The translations under genes were made by a program, and so were the position numbers. From Pseudomonas turukhanskensis (GTDB lineage Bacteria; Pseudomonadota; Gammaproteobacteria; Pseudomonadales; Pseudomonadaceae), in the NCBI RefSeq assembly GCF_027922365.1, contig NZ_BSFN01000003.1:442450-506449 (forward strand): DNA of 64,000 nt, given 5' to 3'. The notes beneath the pieces were generated by a model. It worked only from the letters and a program-made list of their open reading frames with translations. It ran no database searches and was not told the DNA's origin. This document shows positions 24,935 to 35,582 of the stretch, one piece after another; the stretch's first letter is position 1; the number at the start of each line of letters is the position of its first letter.

Positions 24935-25837
24935 TTGAGCCAAGTCCTACCCGACCTGAAACTCCTCCGCATCTTCGTCAGCGTGGTACGCCATCAGGGT
25001 TTTGCCGCGGCGCAGCAGGAGCTCAACCTCTCCACGTCTGCCATCAGCACCTATATGAGCCAGCTCGAAGGCCAGCTCGGCCTGAGCCTGTGCCACCGTG
25101 GCCGTGGCGGCTTCAGCCTGACCAGCAAGGGCGAGCTGTTTTTCCAGGAAACCCTGCGCTTGCTGGGTGAAATGGAAGGCTTCGAACGCTACGCCGCCGC
25201 CCTCAAGGGCGAGCTGCGCGGCACCCTCAACCTCGGCGTCATCGACTCCACGGTAAGCGACCGCTCGCTGCCGTTCGCCGAAGTCATTGGCACCTACAGC
25301 GAAGAACACCCGGCGGTGCATTTGCACCTGTCGGTACTGAGCCCCTACGAGCTGCAATTGGGCGTGTTGGAAAACCGCCTGGACCTGGCCATCGGCTCGT
25401 TCTCCACGCGCATGAACGGTTTGTTGTACCAGGCGCTGTACCGCGAGCAGCACTGGCTGTATTGCAGCGACCGCCACCCGCTTTTCGGCGAGCGGCGTAT
25501 TCCGCCCGAGCTGATTACCCAGCAACGTATGGTCGGGCGCAGTTACTGGAGCCAGGCGGAACTTGCCCGCCATGGCTTCAAGCACAGCGCGGCGACGGTA
25601 GAAAGCATGGAGGCGCAGCTGATTCTGGTGCTCTCCGGGGCCTATATCGGCTACTTGCCCGAGCACTACGCGCAATCCTGGGTGGACCAGAAACGCCTGC
25701 GTCCGCTGTTGCCAACTACCTTCGGCTACCAGGCGCCGTTCTCGCTGACCTACCGCCGCGGCCGCTCGCGTGAGCCGCTTTTACAAACCTTTCGTGACTT
25801 GCTTAAAACCCAACTCACCCAGCCCAGGTCGCCGTAA
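24935..25837 (+). CDS. gbuR: LysR-type regulator, probable regulator of gbuA
   Basis: A 300-residue LysR-family regulator: winged helix-turn-helix at residues 8-65 (LRIFVSVVRHQGFAAAQQELNLSTSAIS in three pieces) and a periplasmic-binding-protein-like effector domain from about 90 to 295. It begins with a TTG at 24935 preceded by AGGA. The divergent position next to gbuA is the usual one for GbuR, which responds to 4-guanidinobutyrate in P. aeruginosa; the name here rests on synteny. Confidence 0.82.
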   Translation: MSQVLPDLKLLRIFVSVVRHQGFAAAQQELNLSTSAISTYMSQLEGQLGLSLCHRGRGGFSLTSKGELFFQETLRLLGEMEGFERYAAALKGELRGTLNLGVIDSTVSDRSLPFAEVIGTYSEEHPAVHLHLSVLSPYELQLGVLENRLDLAIGSFSTRMNGLLYQALYREQHWLYCSDRHPLFGERRIPPELITQQRMVGRSYWSQAELARHGFKHSAATVESMEAQLILVLSGAYIGYLPEHYAQSWVDQKRLRPLLPTTFGYQAPFSLTYRRGRSREPLLQTFRDLLKTQLTQPRSP

Positions 25838-25987
25838 CCGCACACCCGGTATCGGCAGGTATCGCCCGAGGCGATATTCGCCTTACGCCGCGGTTCCAGC
25901 ATTGCTGGCGGCATGCCATCGCTGTGCTACACCTAATCTTCATGAGCAAGGAAGTTGGCATGCTCTTAACAACCAAGGAATGAAGCG

Positions 25988-27553
25988 ATGCGCCAAAATC
26001 TGCCAGTTACGCAGCGGGAGAGAACGTTTTCGGAACACGAGCGCCTGATTTCCACCACCGATCTCACCAGCAAAATTACCTACTGCAACGACGCCTTCGT
26101 CGAGCTCAGTGGTTTTTCCCGTGAAGAACTGATCGGCCAACCGCACAACCTGGTGCGCCACCCGGATATGCCGCCGGCTGTGTTCGGCCATATGTGGGAC
26201 GTACTCAAGCAGGGCAAGCCGTGGATGGGGTTGGTAAAAAACCGCTCAAAAAACGGCGACTTCTATTGGGTTAGCGCTTACGTCACCCCGGTTTACGAAA
26301 ATGGTCGCATCGCCGGCTATGAATCGGTGCGCTCGTTGCCCACGCGCGACCAGGTTGCCCGTGCCGACCGGCTCTACGCGCGCCTGCGTGCCGGTAAGAC
26401 GCCAGTGCCGCGAGTTGCATACTGGACGCAGGATATCGTGCGTTCCTGGCCCGTTATTCTCGCTGCCCTGCTAGTGATTGCCGGCGACTTCCTGCTCGAT
26501 GGCTGGTGGCGCCACGTGATCACCCTGGTGTTGATGGCAGCATTGGCCGCCTGGCTGGTGCTCAGTAAACGCCAAGAGTTACGCCAAACCCTCGCGCAAC
26601 ACCCCAAAGCCTTTACCAGCGAATTGGTGGCGCTGACGTACTCCGACAGAAGCGGTCCCCAAGGCATGCTCGATCTGGCCATGATCAGCGAGGAAGCACG
26701 CCTGCAAACCGCGCTGACGCGGTTGGAAGACGCTGGCGTAAGCGTGAAATTGCGCGCGGCCGAATCGTCGAAGCTGTCCAGCTCCAGCGCCGAGTTGCTG
26801 GAAAAACAACGCAGCGAAACCGACCAGTCCGCCACCGCCATCAACCAGATGGCCGCCACCATTCAGGAAGTGGCGCACAACGTCGCCAACACGGCCCATG
26901 CGGCTGAAGAGGCCGATCAGTTGGCGAAGCAGGGAAGAGGCCTGGCCAATGACAGCCTGGGCGCCATGCAGCATATGTCCGATGCCGTTACTGAAATTGG
27001 TCAGGCGGTAAAAGACCTCGCCAACTCCACCCAGACAATCGGCAGCGTGGCAGATGTCATTACGTCTATTGCCGAGCAAACCAACTTGCTCGCCTTGAAC
27101 GCGGCCATCGAAGCCGCGCGGGCCGGTGAGCAGGGGCGGGGGTTTGCCGTGGTGGCCGATGAAGTGCGCTCGCTGGCCTCGCGCACCCGTGAATCCACCG
27201 AGCAGATCCACCAGATCATCGCGGCGCTACGCAGTGGTGCCGACAGGGCAGTGGCCACCGCCAGCAAAGGCGAAGGTATTTCCCGCGAGAGCGTGCACAG
27301 CGTTGAAGCCGTTCGGCAGGCGCTGGAGGGTATTAGCCAGGCCGTCACGCGCATCACCGGCATGAGCCAGCAAATGGCGACCGCTTCCGAGCAGCAAAGC
27401 CATGTGGCCGAAGACATCAGCCAGCAAATCACTCGCATCGCCCAACTGTCCGACCGCAGCGCCGGGCAGGCGCAGGAAGGTGTGGTCATCAGCCAGGACC
27501 TGGAACATATGGCCGACTACCTCCATAGCCTTGCGGAGCGTTTCAACAAATAA
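25988..27553 (+). CDS. aer: Aer-type PAS/methyl-accepting energy-taxis receptor
   Basis: A 521-residue chemoreceptor. Residues about 10-120 form a PAS domain ([14 protein letters not shown] and NGDFYWV) that in Aer binds FAD and senses redox state. Two membrane segments lie at about 150-190 with almost no periplasmic loop. The signalling tail carries the conserved hairpin [20 protein letters not shown] in the range 355-375, for CheA/CheW contact. A spacer of 150 bases precedes it without a clear feature. It guides movement to favourable energy conditions. Confidence 0.92.
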   Translation: MRQNLPVTQRERTFSEHERLISTTDLTSKITYCNDAFVELSGFSREELIGQPHNLVRHPDMPPAVFGHMWDVLKQGKPWMGLVKNRSKNGDFYWVSAYVTPVYENGRIAGYESVRSLPTRDQVARADRLYARLRAGKTPVPRVAYWTQDIVRSWPVILAALLVIAGDFLLDGWWRHVITLVLMAALAAWLVLSKRQELRQTLAQHPKAFTSELVALTYSDRSGPQGMLDLAMISEEARLQTALTRLEDAGVSVKLRAAESSKLSSSSAELLEKQRSETDQSATAINQMAATIQEVAHNVANTAHAAEEADQLAKQGRGLANDSLGAMQHMSDAVTEIGQAVKDLANSTQTIGSVADVITSIAEQTNLLALNAAIEAARAGEQGRGFAVVADEVRSLASRTRESTEQIHQIIAALRSGADRAVATASKGEGISRESVHSVEAVRQALEGISQAVTRITGMSQQMATASEQQSHVAEDISQQITRIAQLSDRSAGQAQEGVVISQDLEHMADYLHSLAERFNK

Positions 27554-27628
27554 ACCCGGGTTCCCCAAAGGCCGGACAGGGACGTTCGGCCACCTATCTG
27601 GCAGACTTGGTGCTCTCAAGGAGTGCCC

Positions 27629-28219
27629 ATGTCCCGCCCGCTATGCCCCCGTTGCTCCCGCCCGTTAAGCCATTGCCTGTGTGCGCTGATCCCTAGCCTG
27701 GATAGCCGCACGCGCGTGCTGATCCTGCAGCACCCCAGCGAAGTTAAACATGCGCTCAATACCGCGCGCTTGGCGGCGCTTGGGCTGAGCAATGCCGAAC
27801 TCGTAGTGGGCGAGCGGTTTGACGAGTTGGAAGCGTTGGTGAACCGGCCCGGGTATCGCAGCTGTCTGCTGTTTCCGGGGGAGGACGCAACCGTGTTGGA
27901 GGCGGCGTCTAATGACGTGCCGATTCAATTGGTGGTGCCCGATGGCACTTGGCGCAAGGCAAGCAAGCTGCTGCACCTGAATCCGCTGCTGGCCGCGCTG
28001 CCACGGGTGACCTTGCCGGCGGGCTCGGCCTCACGTTATCGCCTGCGCAAAGCGCCGATGGCAGGCGCGTTGTCGACGATTGAAGCCATTGTGCAGGCAC
28101 TGGATATTCTCGAAGCACCGCAAACATTCAGCGCGCTGCTAAAGCCGTTCGACGCGCTGATTGACGGGCAGATAGAGGCGATGGGCGAGGAGACGTTTAA
28201 CCGCAATCACCTGTCGTAG
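27629..28219 (+). CDS. DTW-domain protein, probable tRNA-uridine aminocarboxypropyltransferase
   Basis: A 196-residue protein of the DTW family (TDD superfamily, TapT relatives), which transfer the aminocarboxypropyl group of SAM to tRNA uridine (acp3U). The N-terminal cysteines C6, C9, C16 and C18 form a small zinc-knuckle-like start. The core motif reads PDGTWRKASKL, and LSTIEA completes the site; the D-T-W triad appears as D-G-T-W. The ATG at 27629 follows AAGGAG at the right distance. An in-frame GTG six bases upstream is rejected. Confidence 0.85.
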   Translation: MSRPLCPRCSRPLSHCLCALIPSLDSRTRVLILQHPSEVKHALNTARLAALGLSNAELVVGERFDELEALVNRPGYRSCLLFPGEDATVLEAASNDVPIQLVVPDGTWRKASKLLHLNPLLAALPRVTLPAGSASRYRLRKAPMAGALSTIEAIVQALDILEAPQTFSALLKPFDALIDGQIEAMGEETFNRNHLS

Positions 28220-28304
28220 GGGCGAGCTCGCTCGCGAACCCTGCAAACGATGTTCATGAGCTGCGTCGGCCGCTCAATCGTTTCGCGAGCAAGCTCGCTC
28301 CTAC
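28217..28304. repeat. REPIN-like palindromic pair
   Basis: Facing arms GCGAGCTCGCTCGCGAACC and TTCGCGAGCAAGCTCGCTCC flank about 45 bases between the converging DTW and gap genes. Related copies occur at 11678-11762 and 58002-58025. Confidence 0.85.
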
Positions 28305-28321
28305 AAAGTGCGCGTACGTCA

Positions 28322-29323
28322 TCACGGCGCATCGCGCAACGCCAGCGCGTTATCCAGCATCCGGTTGGAAAACCCCCACTCGTTGTCATACCAGGCCAGT
28401 ACCTTCAGGAGCTTGCCGCTGGTTTTGGTGTGGTTGGCGTCGAAGATCGAGGACAGCGGGTTGTGGTTGAAGTCGTGCGATACCAGCGGCAGGGCGTTGT
28501 AACCCAGAATCGGCAACTTCTGGCTGGCCGACAGCATCAGCGCGTTCACCGCCTCGGTGCTGACCGACTGTTTTAGTTCTAGGGTTAAGTCCACCAGTGA
28601 CACATTGATCACCGGCACCCGCACCGCCATGCCGGTGAGCTTGCCCGCCAGTTCCGGCAGCACCAGGCCCACGGCCTCGGCGGCGCCGGTCTTGGTCGGA
28701 ATCATCGACTGGGTGGCCGAGCGCGCGCGGTAAGGGTCGCTGTGGTACACGTCCGAGAGGTTCTGGTCGTTGGTGTAGGCGTGAATCGTGGTCATCAGGC
28801 CGTTTTCGATGCCCAGCTCGCGGTGCAGCACCTGGGCAATCGGCGCCAGGCAGTTGGTGGTGCAGGAGGCGCTGGAAATGATCTGGTGCGACTGACGCAG
28901 GGTGTCGTGGTTCACGCCATAGACGATGGTGGCATCGGCGCCTTTGGCTGGAGCCGAGATAATCACCTTGCTGGCGCCAGCGGTTAAATGCGCCGCCGCC
29001 TTGTCGCGTTCGGTGAACAGGCCGGTGCATTCGAAGACGATATCGATCTGCTGATCGCGCCACGGCAGTTCAGCGGGGTTACGGATGGCGGTGACGGCAA
29101 TGCGGTCACCGTTCACCAGCAGGGCGTCGGCCTGTGCCTCGACGCTGCCGTCAAAAATGCCGTGCACGCTGTCGTACTTGAATAAGTGGGCGTTGATGGC
29201 GCTGTCGCCCAGGTCGTTGATCGCGACTACCTGCAGCTGTTGGCGGTAGTCCTGGGTGTACAGGGCGCGCAGAATGTTGCGGCCGATGCGGCCAAAGCCG
29301 TTGATTGCGATACGCAGTGTCAT
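28322..29323 (-). CDS. gap: glyceraldehyde-3-phosphate dehydrogenase
   Basis: A 333-residue NAD(P)-dependent GAPDH that oxidises glyceraldehyde-3-phosphate made by the Entner-Doudoroff split. NAD-binding GFGRIGR at 9-15, catalytic C154 in SASCTTNC, and the activating His in TTIHAYTND near 181 are present. It is divergent from edd in the standard Pseudomonas arrangement, with a HexR operator 25 bases upstream. The short leader has an A-rich AACAACAAAAAACAAG stretch, a likely Hfq/Crc target, at 29337-29352. Confidence 0.96.
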   Translation of the reverse strand: MTLRIAINGFGRIGRNILRALYTQDYRQQLQVVAINDLGDSAINAHLFKYDSVHGIFDGSVEAQADALLVNGDRIAVTAIRNPAELPWRDQQIDIVFECTGLFTERDKAAAHLTAGASKVIISAPAKGADATIVYGVNHDTLRQSHQIISSASCTTNCLAPIAQVLHRELGIENGLMTTIHAYTNDQNLSDVYHSDPYRARSATQSMIPTKTGAAEAVGLVLPELAGKLTGMAVRVPVINVSLVDLTLELKQSVSTEAVNALMLSASQKLPILGYNALPLVSHDFNHNPLSSIFDANHTKTSGKLLKVLAWYDNEWGFSNRMLDNALALRDAP

Positions 29324-29336
29324 GGAATCACCGAAT

Positions 29337-29352
29337 CTTGTTTTTTGTTGTT
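29337..29352 (-). promoter_or_regulatory. A-rich Hfq/Crc-type motif in the gap leader
   Basis: Read on the minus strand, AACAACAAAAAACAAG fits repeated A-R-N triplets bound by Hfq with Crc in Pseudomonas catabolite repression. It is 14 bases before the gap start codon and overlaps the HexR operator DNA. Confidence 0.5.
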
Positions 29353-29362
29353 GGAATTACAA
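29348..29362. promoter_or_regulatory. HexR operator in the gap/edd control region
   Basis: TTGT-TGGAATT-ACAA matches the TTGT-N7-ACAA consensus of HexR exactly. It lies between the divergent gap and edd genes, nearer gap. HexR releases such sites when it binds KDPG. Confidence 0.85.
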
Positions 29363-29450
29363 GATTATGCTCGGTAATATATAAATCAAGCCATTTTTAC
29401 CGACGATATTTTGTTTTATATAAAAATTAAGCCTGTGTGGAGCCGATGAT

Positions 29451-31270
<1,820 letters not shown>

Positions 31271-31274
<4 letters not shown>

Positions 31275-32251
31275 AGTTAGCCCTGGTCGGCGATATCGGC
31301 GGCACCAATGCACGCTTCGCGCTGTGGCGCGATAACCAGTTGGAGTCGGTGCAAGTGCTGGCCACGGCGGACTTTCCCGGCGTGGAGCAGGCCATCATTG
31401 CCTACCTTGAAGGGCTGGGTCTGGCCGTCGGCGCCGTCCACGCGGTGTGCCTGGCCTGCGCCGGGCCGGTTAGCGGCGATCTGTTTGTGTTCACCAACAA
31501 CCATTGGCGTTTGAGCCGTTCGGCGTTCTGCCGCGATTTGCAGGTGGATGAACTGCTGCTGATCAACGATTTTTCCGCCATGGCCCTGGGTATGACGCGC
31601 CTGCAAGACCACGAACGTGTGCAGGTCTGCCCCGGTACCGCCGAGGCGGATCGCCCGGCGGTGGTGGTCGGGCCCGGCACCGGGCTGGGCGTGGGCACCT
31701 TGCTTGGTTCGGCCGAAGCCGGCTGGCAGGCGTTGCCGGGCGAGGGCGGGCATGTCGACCTGCCGATTGGCTCGCCCCGCGAAGCGCAGCTGTGGCAGGA
31801 GCTGTATCGCCTCAACGGCCATATCCGCGCTGAAGATGTATTGAGCGGTGGCGGCTTGTTGCTGCTCTATCGCGCCCTCTGTGCGCTGGATGGCCACACG
31901 CAAACGCTGAAATCACCCGCCGAAATTACCGCCGCAGCCTTGGCCGGCGATCAAGTCGCCGGGGCGGTGATCGATCAGTTCTCCTGCTGGTTGGGCCGGG
32001 TCGCCGGCAATAACGTGCTGAGCCTGGGCGGGCGGGGCGGGGTGTATATCGTCGGTGGCATCGTGCCGCGGTTTGCCGAGCTATTCTTGCGCAGCGGTTT
32101 TGCCAAAAGCTTTGCCGAAAAAGGCCCCATGAGTAAGTACATGGTCGATGTGCCGGTATGGCTGGTCACTGCCGAGTACCCAGGCTTGATGGGCGCAGGT
32201 GTGGCCTTGCAGCAGGTGCTGGAACATCACGATCAGGAAGGAAACGTGTAG
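31271..32251 (+). CDS. glk: glucokinase
   Basis: A 326-residue bacterial glucokinase phosphorylating cytoplasmic glucose with ATP. The phosphate-binding [13 protein letters not shown] is at residues 8-20. The catalytic Asp lies in [10 protein letters not shown] near 101, and GPGTGLGVG and the GEGGHVDLP substrate loop follow. Length is usual for the proteobacterial Glk. It overlaps edd by four bases and is followed after 77 bases by gltR. Confidence 0.95.
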
Positions 32252-32328
32252 GCTGCGCGCCTGTTTCAACCCGTCGCGCAGTGTTAGATCCAAGTGCCCT
32301 CGAAACCTATAACTATAAGGACGGCCCC

Positions 32329-33060
32329 TTGAGCCAGACCGGAAAATCCATCCTGCTGGTGGATGACGATCAGGAAATTCGCGAGCTGCTGGAAGCCTAT
32401 CTGAGCCGTGCCGGCTTTCAGGTGCGCACCGTGGCCGATGGCGCCGGCTTTCGCGCTGCGTTGGGCGAGGAAAGCGCCGACCTGCTGATTCTCGATGTGA
32501 TGCTCCCCGACGAAGACGGCTTCAGCCTCTGCCGTTGGGTGCGCCAACATCCGCGCTTGGCCCAGGTGCCGATCATTATGCTCACCGCCAGTTCGGACGA
32601 AGCCGACCGTGTCATCGGCCTGGAGTTGGGCGCCGACGACTACCTCGGCAAACCCTTCAGCCCACGCGAACTGCAAGCGCGCATCAAGGCCTTGCTGCGC
32701 CGCGCCCAATTTGGCCAGGAACGCAGCCGCGTCGAAGTGCTGGCCTTTGATGAATGGCGTCTGGATATGGTCAGCCACCGCCTGTTTCACCTCGACGGCG
32801 AGGAGGTTTTTTTGTCCGGCGCCGACTTTGCCTTGCTCAAGCTTTTCCTCGACCACCCGCAGCAGATTCTCGACCGCGACACCATCGGCAATGCCACCCG
32901 TGGCCGCGAGCCGATGCCGCTGGACCGCATCGTTGACATGGCCGTCAGCCGCTTGCGCCAACGCCTGCGCGACACCGGCAAGGCGCCACGGCTGATCCGC
33001 ACCGTGCGCGGTTCCGGCTACCTGCTGGCCGCCCAGGTGACGCCGCACAATGCTGCCTAG
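32329..33060 (+). CDS. gltR: response regulator GltR (glucose transport)
   Basis: A 243-residue OmpR-type response regulator: receiver domain with the acidic pocket DDD near 13-15, the phospho-acceptor in ILDVMLPDE near 57, KPF near 109, and a winged-helix DNA-binding domain from about 140. It starts with TTG at 32329, set by AAGGACG at 32317-32323; longer reading frames would reach back into glk. In P. aeruginosa the GltR-GltS (GtrS) pair controls glucose porin and transporter genes. It overlaps the kinase gene by 11 bases. Confidence 0.92.
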   Translation: MSQTGKSILLVDDDQEIRELLEAYLSRAGFQVRTVADGAGFRAALGEESADLLILDVMLPDEDGFSLCRWVRQHPRLAQVPIIMLTASSDEADRVIGLELGADDYLGKPFSPRELQARIKALLRRAQFGQERSRVEVLAFDEWRLDMVSHRLFHLDGEEVFLSGADFALLKLFLDHPQQILDRDTIGNATRGREPMPLDRIVDMAVSRLRQRLRDTGKAPRLIRTVRGSGYLLAAQVTPHNAA

Positions 33061-34546
33061 CCCCACGCCGGCGCCCGCCAAACCCTGGTACCAACGCTGG
33101 TTCGGCTGGGTGCCGGTGCCGCGCTCATTGCTCGGGCGCATGTTGCTGCTGACGTTGCTGTCGGTGCTGATGGCCCAGGGCTTGTCCAGCGTGATCTGGT
33201 TGTCGCAACTGCGCGCCACCCAGCTTGAAGGCCTGGTCACCAGCGCCCGCAGCCTGGCGCACTCGATGTCTGCCAGCGTTAGCTACCTGCGCTCCTTGCC
33301 GCTGGCCTACCGGCCGTTGGTGCTCGACCAATTGCGCAGCATGGGCGGAACCCGCTTTGTGGTGACCCTCAATGACAAGCCGCTGGATATGCAGGTGCTG
33401 CCGCTGACGCCGCGCAAGAGCGCGGTGCTGGAGTCGGTGCACGAGGTGCTGCGCGACGCGATGGGCAACGACGTGGACATTCTGGTGACCTTCGTCAGCC
33501 CCGACGACCTGCGCATCTTCAACGGCGGCCTCAAGCTCGACGAACTGCCACGCTCCTGGGCGCATTACGCGCTGACCCTGGAACCGGTAAAGCCGCCGGT
33601 GCTGGTCACGCAAATCCAGATGGCGCCGGGCGAGTGGCTGTATATCGCGTCGTTGCTGCCCGAGCCCTACACCAGCCTGGAAGAAGAAGGTCTGCCGGCG
33701 CAGCAGGTGTGGTTTATCGTGCTGACCAGTAGTTTTCTGCTGCTATTTATCGGCGTGCTGGTGCACTGGCAAAGCCGGCCGCTCAAACGCCTGGCGCGCG
33801 CGGCGCGCGATATGTCACTGGGCGCCGCCGAAGTACGGCCGGTGGCAGAGGGCGGTGGCAGCGAAGTGGTGGAAGTAGGGCGCGCATTCAACGCCATGCG
33901 CGAGCGCATCAGCCGTTACCTGATCGAGCGCAGCCAACTGTTCAGCGCCATTTCCCACGACCTGCGGACGCCCATCACGCGCCTGCGCCTGCGGGTGGAA
34001 TTGCTCGACGACGAGAAGGTGCAAGCCAAATTCAGCCGCGACCTGGATGACCTGGAAATGCTGGTCAAGGGCGCGCTGCAATGCGTGAAAGACACCGACA
34101 TTCACGAAAATATCGAGCCGGTGGATCTCAACCTGGCACTGGACTGTTTGATCGAACCGTACCTGCCGCCGCAGGGTAATGGCCGCGTCAGCCTGCACGG
34201 GCGAGCGTTGGCCGCCTATGCCGGCAAGCCACTGGCGCTGCGTCGGTGCATGGGCAACCTGATCGACAACGCGCTGAAATACGGCACCAGGGCGCACCTG
34301 CACATCGAAGACAACGACAGCGCTTTTATCCTCCACGTCGACGACGAAGGCCCGGGCGTGCCGGAGCAGCGGCTGGAGCAAGTATTCGAGCCGCATTTTC
34401 GCTTGTCGGGCAAGCAGCAGGGGTATGGGTTGGGGCTGGGTATTGCGCGCAATATTGCGCACAGTCATGGGGGGGAGGTGACGTTGCAGAACCTTCGGGA
34501 AGGGGGGTTACGGGTGACGCTTTATTTGCCGAGATTTTCGGACTGA
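33050..34546 (+). CDS. gltS: sensor histidine kinase GltS/GtrS
   Basis: A 498-residue inner-membrane sensor kinase. Membrane segments lie near residues 28-50 and 222-245, enclosing a periplasmic sensor of about 170 residues. HAMP follows, then the H-box SHDLRTPITRLRL (near 300) and the ATPase N (NLIDNALKYG) and G (GYGLGLGI) boxes. In Pseudomonas this kinase senses ketogluconate/6-phosphogluconate-type signals and phosphorylates GltR. It is encoded with gltR in overlapping frames. Confidence 0.92.
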   Translation: MLPSPTPAPAKPWYQRWFGWVPVPRSLLGRMLLLTLLSVLMAQGLSSVIWLSQLRATQLEGLVTSARSLAHSMSASVSYLRSLPLAYRPLVLDQLRSMGGTRFVVTLNDKPLDMQVLPLTPRKSAVLESVHEVLRDAMGNDVDILVTFVSPDDLRIFNGGLKLDELPRSWAHYALTLEPVKPPVLVTQIQMAPGEWLYIASLLPEPYTSLEEEGLPAQQVWFIVLTSSFLLLFIGVLVHWQSRPLKRLARAARDMSLGAAEVRPVAEGGGSEVVEVGRAFNAMRERISRYLIERSQLFSAISHDLRTPITRLRLRVELLDDEKVQAKFSRDLDDLEMLVKGALQCVKDTDIHENIEPVDLNLALDCLIEPYLPPQGNGRVSLHGRALAAYAGKPLALRRCMGNLIDNALKYGTRAHLHIEDNDSAFILHVDDEGPGVPEQRLEQVFEPHFRLSGKQQGYGLGLGIARNIAHSHGGEVTLQNLREGGLRVTLYLPRFSD

Positions 34547-34584
34547 CTGTTGGAACCTTTGTACGGTGTGGCTTCTTCCTTACA

Positions 34585-35376
34585 GCGTGTGCTGAACGTT
34601 TTGTTTCGCGCCTTACGCGCGAGTGACTTTTTTGTCAGTCGCCTGGAGTGCCGGACCACCAAAAAGTAACCAAAAAACGCTCGCTCCTACCTTGGCCCTG
34701 CGCTTCGCTTCGGGTCCCCTCGCTCCATCGTCGCTCCGGGGGCCGGCAGAACAGGCCGTCCCTGACCTGTCTCTGCCTTTCGCCGCTCCCGGCGGCTCAA
34801 CCCCCGGATCAACGATTCCGCTCGGCCAGCGATGAACGGGGCGGGTGGATCAAGATCACAAGCCAGATCAAGAGCGGAATTGTGGTGCCTGGCCGCTCTT
34901 CGTACCTGGATTCCCGCCTACGCGGGAATGACGGTCATTGTAGCCACACCCCCCGTCGTCCTCGCGAACGCGGGGACCCAGAATGTCTCGACGAACACCG
35001 TTTGCAGGAATCGAGGCTGAAGCCTCTCCCACAGAAGAAATGCGGTCACTGTAGGAGAGGCTTCAGCCTCGAGTTTTTGATCTCGATCTGGCTGTTGATC
35101 TTGCTGTGGCTGTTGATCTTGATCTTGCTGTTGATCTACCCGCCCCTTGAGCGCAGGCCGAGCAGAGTCGTCGCGTAAGGGGTTGAGCGGCCGGGAGCCG
35201 CGAAAGGCGTGAGGGCCATGGATGGCCCTTCTCGCCGGCCCCTGGAGCGGCGACGCAGCGAGGGAAGTCGGAGCGCAGCGTAGACCCAAGGTGGGGGCGA
35301 GATTTTTTGGTTTCTTTTTCATCGACTGGAAAAAGAAACTCGCGCGTAAGGCGCGAAACAAAACGCCCAGCACACG
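34585..35376. repeat. nested 270-bp inverted repeat in a gene-free kilobase
   Basis: Left arm 34585-34860 and right arm 35105-35376 are imperfect inverted copies. They share a 28-bp exact segment at 34597-34624 and 35338-35365 (core TTTCGCGCCTTACGCGCG). Inside lie a hairpin pair of the TTCCCGCCTACGCGGGAA type (34910-34985), another with arms GAGGCTGAAGCCTCTCC / AGAGGCTTCAGCCTC (35010-35075), and a short CTGTTGATCTTG tandem run (35090-35137). The open frames across it are repeat artefacts. No gene is supported between 34547 and 35582. Confidence 0.85.
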
Positions 35377-35472
35377 CGATAACGTAGATAAACGAAGTCA
35401 TCCAGAAAAACCGCTAAAAAATCCCCCTGCCAAGCCAGCTCCAAAGGCCCGGGCAGCTCTAGCCCGGCCCTT

Positions 35473-35490
35473 TGTCACAACCCTGTGACA
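35473..35490. promoter_or_regulatory. perfect palindrome upstream of the epimerase gene
   Basis: TGTCACA-ACCC-TGTGACA has seven-base perfect arms and lies about 93-110 bases upstream of the epimerase start. It is a candidate operator (GltR or another regulator); the protein is unknown. Confidence 0.5.
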
Positions 35491-35582
35491 CTATTCTCTG
35501 CACTGTTTCGGGCAATCCCACTCATACGCTGGGTAGAATCCGGCCACCCCATAAAATCAAGAATCCGCACAGGGAAACGCCC

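Noticed and set aside
29410..29428. Second HexR site near edd (TTGTTTTATATAAAAA)
   Set aside because: Only the TTGT half is present; the other half reads AAAA rather than ACAA.
34623..35401. Open frames in the nested repeat after gltS
   Set aside because: They translate repeat arms and hairpins, have no family resemblance, and occur on both strands with equal quality.
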